The notes beneath the pieces are model-generated. The model did no database searches. It worked only from the letters and a program-made list of their open reading frames with translations, and was not told the DNA's origin. A stretch of 64,000 bases of DNA from Asparagopsis taxiformis (taxonomy: Eukaryota; Rhodophyta; Florideophyceae; Bonnemaisoniales; Bonnemaisoniaceae), in contig JALQPE010002273.1 of assembly GCA_030407315.1 (NCBI GenBank), positions 26,944 through 90,943 on the forward strand, given 5' to 3'. A program made the translations under genes and the position numbers. Positions 58,184-64,000 of the stretch are shown piece by piece (position 1 is the stretch's first letter; the number at the start of each line of letters is the position of its first letter).

Positions 58184-61100
58184 ATGGAATGCAAGTATGA
58201 AGGGTGCTTCTACTACTGCGTAGATGCTTATGCGCTCGCGCTGCATGAGCGAACGTGTCGCTACCGTTTCAACCCCTCTCCCCAACATTTCAACAACGCT
58301 CGTGTCCCTGCCGTCACCCATGAGCCTGCTCGAAACGGCGACCATGATTCCCCGCAACCCAGCTCCCCAGACCCAGAATCTGGTCGTGCTTCCTCCAGCG
58401 ACTCACCCTGTGACGCTTCACTGCCACCAACCTCAACCCCCTCCCGCGCAGACCTCCTCGTGCAATCCCTCGCCGCCAGTCTCACAACCCTCGAGTACAA
58501 GGCCGGCGCTGGCCGCGTGAGCGAAGTCATCACCATCCTACAAGACCCCGCATTCTCCCTAGAAAAGTTCAACAGCGCCGTTCGCACCGTAGAAGAATGT
58601 CGCCACGTTACCGCTTCCATGGTCGAAACACATTTCCGCACCGAAGGTTACAAGAGCCACATCATTCCAGACAAAACTGGTAAGTACTCGGCACAGCTGT
58701 ACCTCCGCGACCCAGTCGACATGCTCCGCAGGCAGTTAGCACTGGCTAACGACCAAAATACTCTCTTCCACCCCTCCCCACAGACCGCCCCAGACGGCAC
58801 CGCAATATTTTCTCATCCCCTACACACAGAATTCGCGAAAACGCTGCACCAGGTTACTAGACAGCGCGTGCAGCTCTCGGAAGATCCACAGGTCGTATGG
58901 GCAGAGGAAAATGATCCCACCGCTTCCTCCTTTGCCGGCCTCCTCCAAGTGTACTCCGACAAGAGCAGCACAAGCCTCAAGAGCTCCGCAATCGTCGCAT
59001 ACCCCATACACGTCACACTGCTCAACTTCTCCGCCCCCCTCCGTCGCCACTGCATCCGTACCGGCCTCACCATCGTCGGGTATCTTCCGTACATTGTTAA
59101 CCCTTCGTCCAACGCCTTGTTCGGTGATGAAATGCCGACAACCTCTAGTTCTGCTAGTCGCGCTCGCAAATTGATATTCTTCATAAAGCACTCGAAAAAG
59201 TGTTTTCGTCCCTATCCACCGCGTTCTCTTCCGGGTTCCCCTGCACAGACTCCACTGCAACTGCCCGCCAATGCTTTCCCATCCTAGCCAATTATTGCTG
59301 CGACTTTCCAGAGGCCAAAGAGCTGTCATGCACTCGCAACAGCACTACCACCACACATCCCTGCCACCGCTGCTACATCCCCGCCACTCAACTTGAATCC
59401 AGCGCGCCACACCAGCCCCGCTCCCTCGATGATACACGCTCTGCACGCCAAGAGAGCGCTCAGGAGCATACAACTGCTCCGCTCGAAGCTCTCTCCCTCC
59501 TCGAACAACACTCTGTCCTCGAATCGACCGCTCTTTTACCCACCAACAGTCCCCTAGACCCCTACAACATTTTCTCCTTCGAGCCTCTGCACAATCTCCA
59601 CCTCGGCATCTCAAAGCTCATCAAACAGTGCATTGTCCACCGCCTCAGCTCCCCAGACCTCACCACCACTGCCTCCCATTCCGGGACACCTCGCACCTTC
59701 AAGAAGGTGAAAAAATCCATCCTCGCCGGCTCAAACAGCATTCTGTCCGCTATCGAACGCGACTACTACATCACCGGTCTTCATGTCGACTTCTCCAAGG
59801 GTGAGAAGGGCACCAATTTGAACGGCCTCTTCACGGAGGACGGCATACGCGGCATGCTCGCAGCCAAAGACTATCACCATGTCGACATGGTGTTCCCTTT
59901 CATCGCAGCATTCATTGACACATGCTGTGACGAAGTAGATACAGCCCCCCTCACTTCCATCTGCACGCAATACTCTGACCTCGTCGCATGGGTCATGAAA
60001 CGCGGTCGCATCAAGCACTGGACTGCCGCCGAACTAGAAAGCCTCCAGAACTCCATTTCCTATTTCAAACAATCAATGCTCTCCACCCTCGGCCCATTCC
60101 ACACCACAGGTCTCAAAACTTTCAAGTTCCATCTTCTAGACCATCTTCCCGGTGACTTGCAGAGATATGGCGCCCTGGAACACATTGATGCAGGCCCCTA
60201 CGAACACTCGCATCTTCTGTTCAAACAGAGTTATAGGAAAACCTCTCGAAGGCGCTCCACAGCCATGGAAGAGACTATTCGCCACATGGAATTCTCCTTG
60301 GCCACTCCAACTGGTCATACCCCATCGAACACATTGGGAAACGCACGCATGATATCGCCCACAGACGGTGCAGTACTCGTTCGCGACGGATTCACCGTTG
60401 CACTGCACGACTTTGCCTCCCTGCTGCCCGATGCAACCCTCCTCGTTGCAGATATCGACGGACAGCCCGATCCTGCCACTCTTTTGCCGCTGCACAACTC
60501 CTCGTTCCCGTCTGGCACCATAACGCTATTCCAGCAACTCGGTGACACAGCTGCACAAGCGTTCCTCACCCTCGCTAGACTGCGCGCCACGGCAGAAGGC
60601 CCTCCAATACATGACATGGACATTTCCGTCACCGTGGTAAAGTCCGCCTACGTCATGGGAGGGTACGTCCCAGATGCCGACGACTTTGACCCGCACAGTG
60701 GCATGCTTCGCCCCACAAACGTGTCGAGGCACAAGCAGCAGCGCGTCTTTGCAACTTCATCATCGTTCGGCCCCGCAAAGAGATCGCAGTACTCCTTTGT
60801 CGTCATCTCCGGAACTGCCGATGACTACAGAACCATATGGGTAGGGCGCGTCCTGGCACTGGTACGCCTGCAGTCTCCAACCTGTTTCAACCTGTAGAAC
60901 TCGCTTTCGTTCAGTATATGACCTGCTTTGCCCCAAAAACCGCTGTGGAAAAATCACTTGGGTGCATTTGTTTAAAGTGGTCCACATGGGACCCGGACAA
61001 CGGATCCGTTGACAGCAATGACACTGCATCCCACAGTGCAGTGGGTCCTTGGTTTGACCTCATTCCTGCATCTACTATATCTGGCACCGTGCACATCGTA

Positions 61101-61223
61101 CGAAGTAACTTTCCAGTCAAAGCCATTTACGAAACAAATGCACTGGTCGGACCACCGTTTCTATCTCAACCGCTTCTACACCAACTGATATACCAATTCA
61201 CAGATGATAATGAAGAAGAATAA
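58184..61223 (+). pseudogene. Plavaka/CACTA-like DNA transposase, reading frame broken
   Basis: The frame starts at an ATG with a C2H2-type finger (CKYEGC...HERTC). A region with SDKSSTSLKSSAIVAYPIHV and TIVGYLP follows, as in Plavaka-type transposases. The second frame (from about 59158) has CCDFPEAKELSCTRN, CHRC and FEPLHNLHLGISKLIKQ, then FKFHLLDHLPGDLQRYGALEHI. A third frame from about 60860 carries VELAFVQYMTC and WFDLIPASTI. The product therefore needs two frame changes (about 59158-59287 and 60855-60897). Candidate introns there are either too short or out of phase, so I read it as disrupted. It moves DNA by cut-and-paste when intact. Confidence 0.75.
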
Positions 61224-62648
61224 ATCTAAATCGCAGCACTCTATTGATAATGTACTACATGATAAACCTTCTAGTCAACGTCACATTTACTGCACTAATT
61301 TCAACCATCCTCCATTACGCCAAAACCGTTATCAGCAGTGGCTGCATGGCGCCGCTCCATGCCCCCATACTGTGGGGCATTGATTTCGACATTCAGGTTT
61401 GCACTCAGGTGTCCAGCATATGGGTCAACGACGAAAAGTTCTGCGCCAATTAGTCCTTGCGCAATCACACAATCCATTACAGCACCGAGGTTTGACGTAA
61501 TATGCGATTGAATCCAATCCTCGGACACTAGAACAAGTGATGAGCAGCGGTTTACATCATCAACGACATGAACAATTCCAGACCCCTCTCCGCTTTGCCA
61601 CACTTCAACAGCCTCTCTCGTCACAGTACGGCTTGCAAACACATGCCGTGGACTGTGCACTAGTCCGCTGTTCGCTCTCGACAACGTCCGTTTCTTCCCT
61701 TGCTTGCGAGCCTTGGAGACAAGACATGCAGTACACCACCATACCAACTAATTGCTGAAAAGCTACCCCCACATTGACTGTACCCGCCTTGTAAACTCCT
61801 TCTGCCGTGCACCTCCTTTCCCTTCGGTTCATCCAAACACTCCACAGTAGTCACTAGCCAAGCATCCAGGCGCGCCAGCGTTAGTATGCTCGTCTCTATG
61901 TCCCATTACTTGTTCTGGTCGTATCGAATAACCCCTGAAGATGTCCAGCACATTCACAGCTACTCGGTTGTTAAACCATGCATCACCTTCACTTCCATTT
62001 CGAAGCTGTCAGGAACCAAGCCTTTGCTGTATCGCAGCTCTGAGAACGGTGCCGTTCGCCACCTCCCCATATCCAAATCACCGTTACTTTCCCGTTTTCA
62101 AAGCTTTCTCAGACGCTTTCGCGCTTTTGTTCCTCTCGCTCGTCCATCTCAGCTCGCGTCGTCAGCATCGTGCATCTAGACATTAATTTCGTGTACCCCA
62201 GCGAACCGAACAATCTGTCCCTCGCATTACGCTTCCGTGCACTCATCACGTCGGACAGTTTCTGCGTCACCTTCACTTTCAATTCCTTGCTCCCCGCCAC
62301 AGCCTCTTGACAGCACACACGCTGCTCCTCATCGGAAAACACATCACACCACGGACTTTGACGCAGTACGTGTCGCACCAAGTCATTCAGCAGATCACTC
62401 TCGTCTCTGGACGAAGGTGTATACCACTGCAGATTCTTGATGATATAGCCGGAGGGGTAGCAATTATCCTACACCGTTTTCGCTCCAAAGTTGCCCCTTC
62501 TACCGGCTCTACCTCGATGGTACGTCCAGTCCAACGTCTCTGCGTTTGTTACGCTATAGGGTCCAGCTCCATAGTCTCGTTCTTGCACACTTTGTCATGT
62601 TTCCTCAACCGCCCTAAGAACTCCAAGGTATTTCACAGGAATGGCTTT
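61224..62648. other. Transposon 3' flank without a confident gene
   Basis: Frames here are short (minus 61747-61301 and plus 62307-62723 are the longest) and show no domain. This is probably non-coding 3' transposon sequence leading to copy B of the direct repeat. Confidence 0.4.
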
Positions 62649-64000
62649 CGTCTGTGTTTTCGGAAGTGGACGCGGACGTCCGTCTCTCTAGTACGGGTCC
62701 TAGTCGGCCCCGAGATTTACTAGAACAAATGAACGTCCGCGTCCAAAAAAAAATAAAAATTTTTGGATGCGGACGTCCACTTTCTCTAGTACATATGCGG
62801 AATACTAGGGCCCGACATCCACTTCTCTAGTACATTGGCGGAATCTAGGACCCGACATCCACTTTCTCTAGTACGTTTGGCGGAACACTAGGAACCACAT
62901 CCACTTTCTCTAGTACATATGGCGGAATACTGGACCCGACATCCAGTATACAATAATCAGCGAAAACCGGAAGGGAAGAAATTACAGCGGAAGGTAAATT
63001 CAGGGCCCATATCGGACCGTATTTTATTCTCTCATTTACGAAACTGCTGGTATAAATACGTCTCTCTAGAATAGGAAATACATATCTGGTCAAATAGGAA
63101 AAAATACCCGGTTAGAATAGGAAATACGTATCGGTCAGAATACGGAATATGTATCCAGCCAGAATATGAAATACGTATCCAGCCAGAATACAAAATACCT
63201 GTCAGCATATCGTCGATCACCCGTCTCCCCCAGAAATCGCATGCTCCTACCATCCGAACGCCATGCACTACTATCTGCGCATACTCACGACCCTCACGGC
63301 CTAGATTAGAAAAACATCTGCTCCTTCCGAATACCATCCTGCTTTCCTTAACAACACCTCTTCCCATCGAATCATCAAGAAATTAAACACGAATATGGTC
63401 AGAAAATCGTACTGATTTGGAGCCCACTCTCACTTCTATCGTATGCCCGAAAATATACACTTCCAGAAGACACCTCACATCTTCATTTCCCATCATCCCA
63501 AATCCTTTCTTCACTCTCCTTGAATCCTACCGTTTCCTGCTCACCACTGCTGCACCACATACATAAAATGAACCTCAACTGTCAGATTCAAAGCAACGCT
63601 TCCCCCCGCCAGATATCCTAGAACTCTTACCTACCCCCTTCCACCCTACACACAGTAAAACCATGAGGCAAAATCTTGTAATGAATAACTTAGTCAGCTA
63701 TCCATATCTTCGCAAAACACATCTTAACGCTCAATGAACTTACCTTCCGTCATCACCATTCCTGCATCACCTACACAAATCGAAATCACAAAAAACAGTC
63801 GACTCAAAACCCACATGTCCCTCTCAGCATACTCTCAAAACTTCCGACCTACCTCGCTCCATCCTTCACTCAAAACACAACGCCCATGACTGGATAAGCT
63901 TTCATGAATAAATAGCGCATCAACTGCAATAGTCAGATTCGAAACAACCCTTCCCTCGATGATACCTCAGAACTCACTTACCCTCGTTTCATTCTACACA
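62649..64000. repeat. Long direct repeat, copy B (runs off window)
   Basis: Same order of parts as copy A: hairpin arms at 62667-62679 and 62733-62745, 43-bp repeats, 24-bp repeats near 63070-63200, then CT-rich modules. Relative to copy A it has many single-base deletions and substitutions, so it is the older copy or contains sequence errors. The end is beyond the window. Confidence 0.8.
62777..62942. repeat. 43-bp minisatellite, four degenerate copies (in copy B)
   Basis: Four units corresponding to the nine units of copy A, each with one or more missing bases (for example CATATGCGG, ACATTGGCGG). Confidence 0.8.

Noticed and set aside
59079..59157. A normal intron repairing the transposase frame
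   Set aside because: GTATCT...TAG fits in length, but the phase returns the original frame rather than the needed one.

Overview
This is nuclear DNA from a compact, intron-poor photosynthetic eukaryote, most likely a red alga. The reasons are: many single-exon genes, including a 2,822-codon ATR kinase; very short spacers (3, 7, 51 and 65 bp between convergent stops); and short GT-AG introns, mostly 71-101 nt. Several genes encode proteins with likely plastid presequences (ClpR, a lumenal-type cyclophilin, a lumenal-type glutathione peroxidase, a 4Fe-4S ferredoxin-like protein, a HEAT protein related to phycobilisome lyases). There is also a tail-anchored CBM48 protein, which fits cytosolic floridean starch. 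GC content and gene-dense blocks separated by transposon-rich DNA would suit a florideophyte, but I cannot name the species. I saw no rRNA or tRNA gene.

Region 1 (1-50.8 kb) is gene-dense. In order: the C-terminal end of a Ski2-like helicase, a TRAP-type phosphatase, a GATA factor, ATR kinase, UBE2H (4 exons), a propeller-like protein, ClpR, an OS-9 lectin, a peroxisomal enoyl-CoA isomerase, a lumenal cyclophilin (3 exons, one of 12 nt), a bacterial Hc1-like histone, mL46, an RmlD-like reductase, a bestrophin (5 exons), a disordered protein, a short ORP, a Qc-SNARE, a small 3-exon protein, cohesin RAD21 (5 exons), the CBM48 protein, a PH-ORP, LAS1, a glutathione peroxidase overlapping an IES6/INO80C gene by one base, a SAP-domain protein, a HEAT protein, the ferredoxin-like protein, a Sel1 protein, a basic nucleolar-type protein, adenylate kinase, a GT92 glycosyltransferase and an orphan. 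Two gaps (37.3-38.4 and about 45.7-46.5 kb) carry ordered minus-strand splice signals and short open exons. They probably hold intron-rich genes that I could only partly model.

Region 2 (about 51.3-53.1 kb) holds two long open frames without ATG. Their segments match histone H3 in order (tail, alpha-N/alpha-1, alpha-2, possibly alpha-3) but are separated by long, largely open inserts. This is the strangest feature of the window.

Region 3 (53.1-64 kb) is transposon DNA. It holds a truncated transposon ORF, a long direct repeat (about 1.35 kb or more) present at 55.4 and 62.6 kb with 43-bp and 24-bp tandem repeats inside it, a perfect 38-bp palindrome, and between the two direct repeats a frame-broken Plavaka/CACTA-like transposase.

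Functionally, the gene block is housekeeping: DNA damage signalling and cohesion (ATR, RAD21, IES6), protein turnover (UBE2H, OS-9, ClpR), ribosome biogenesis (LAS1, mL46), lipid traffic (two ORPs, a SNARE) and plastid functions. Adjacent genes are often divergent with shared promoters, but they do not form one pathway.
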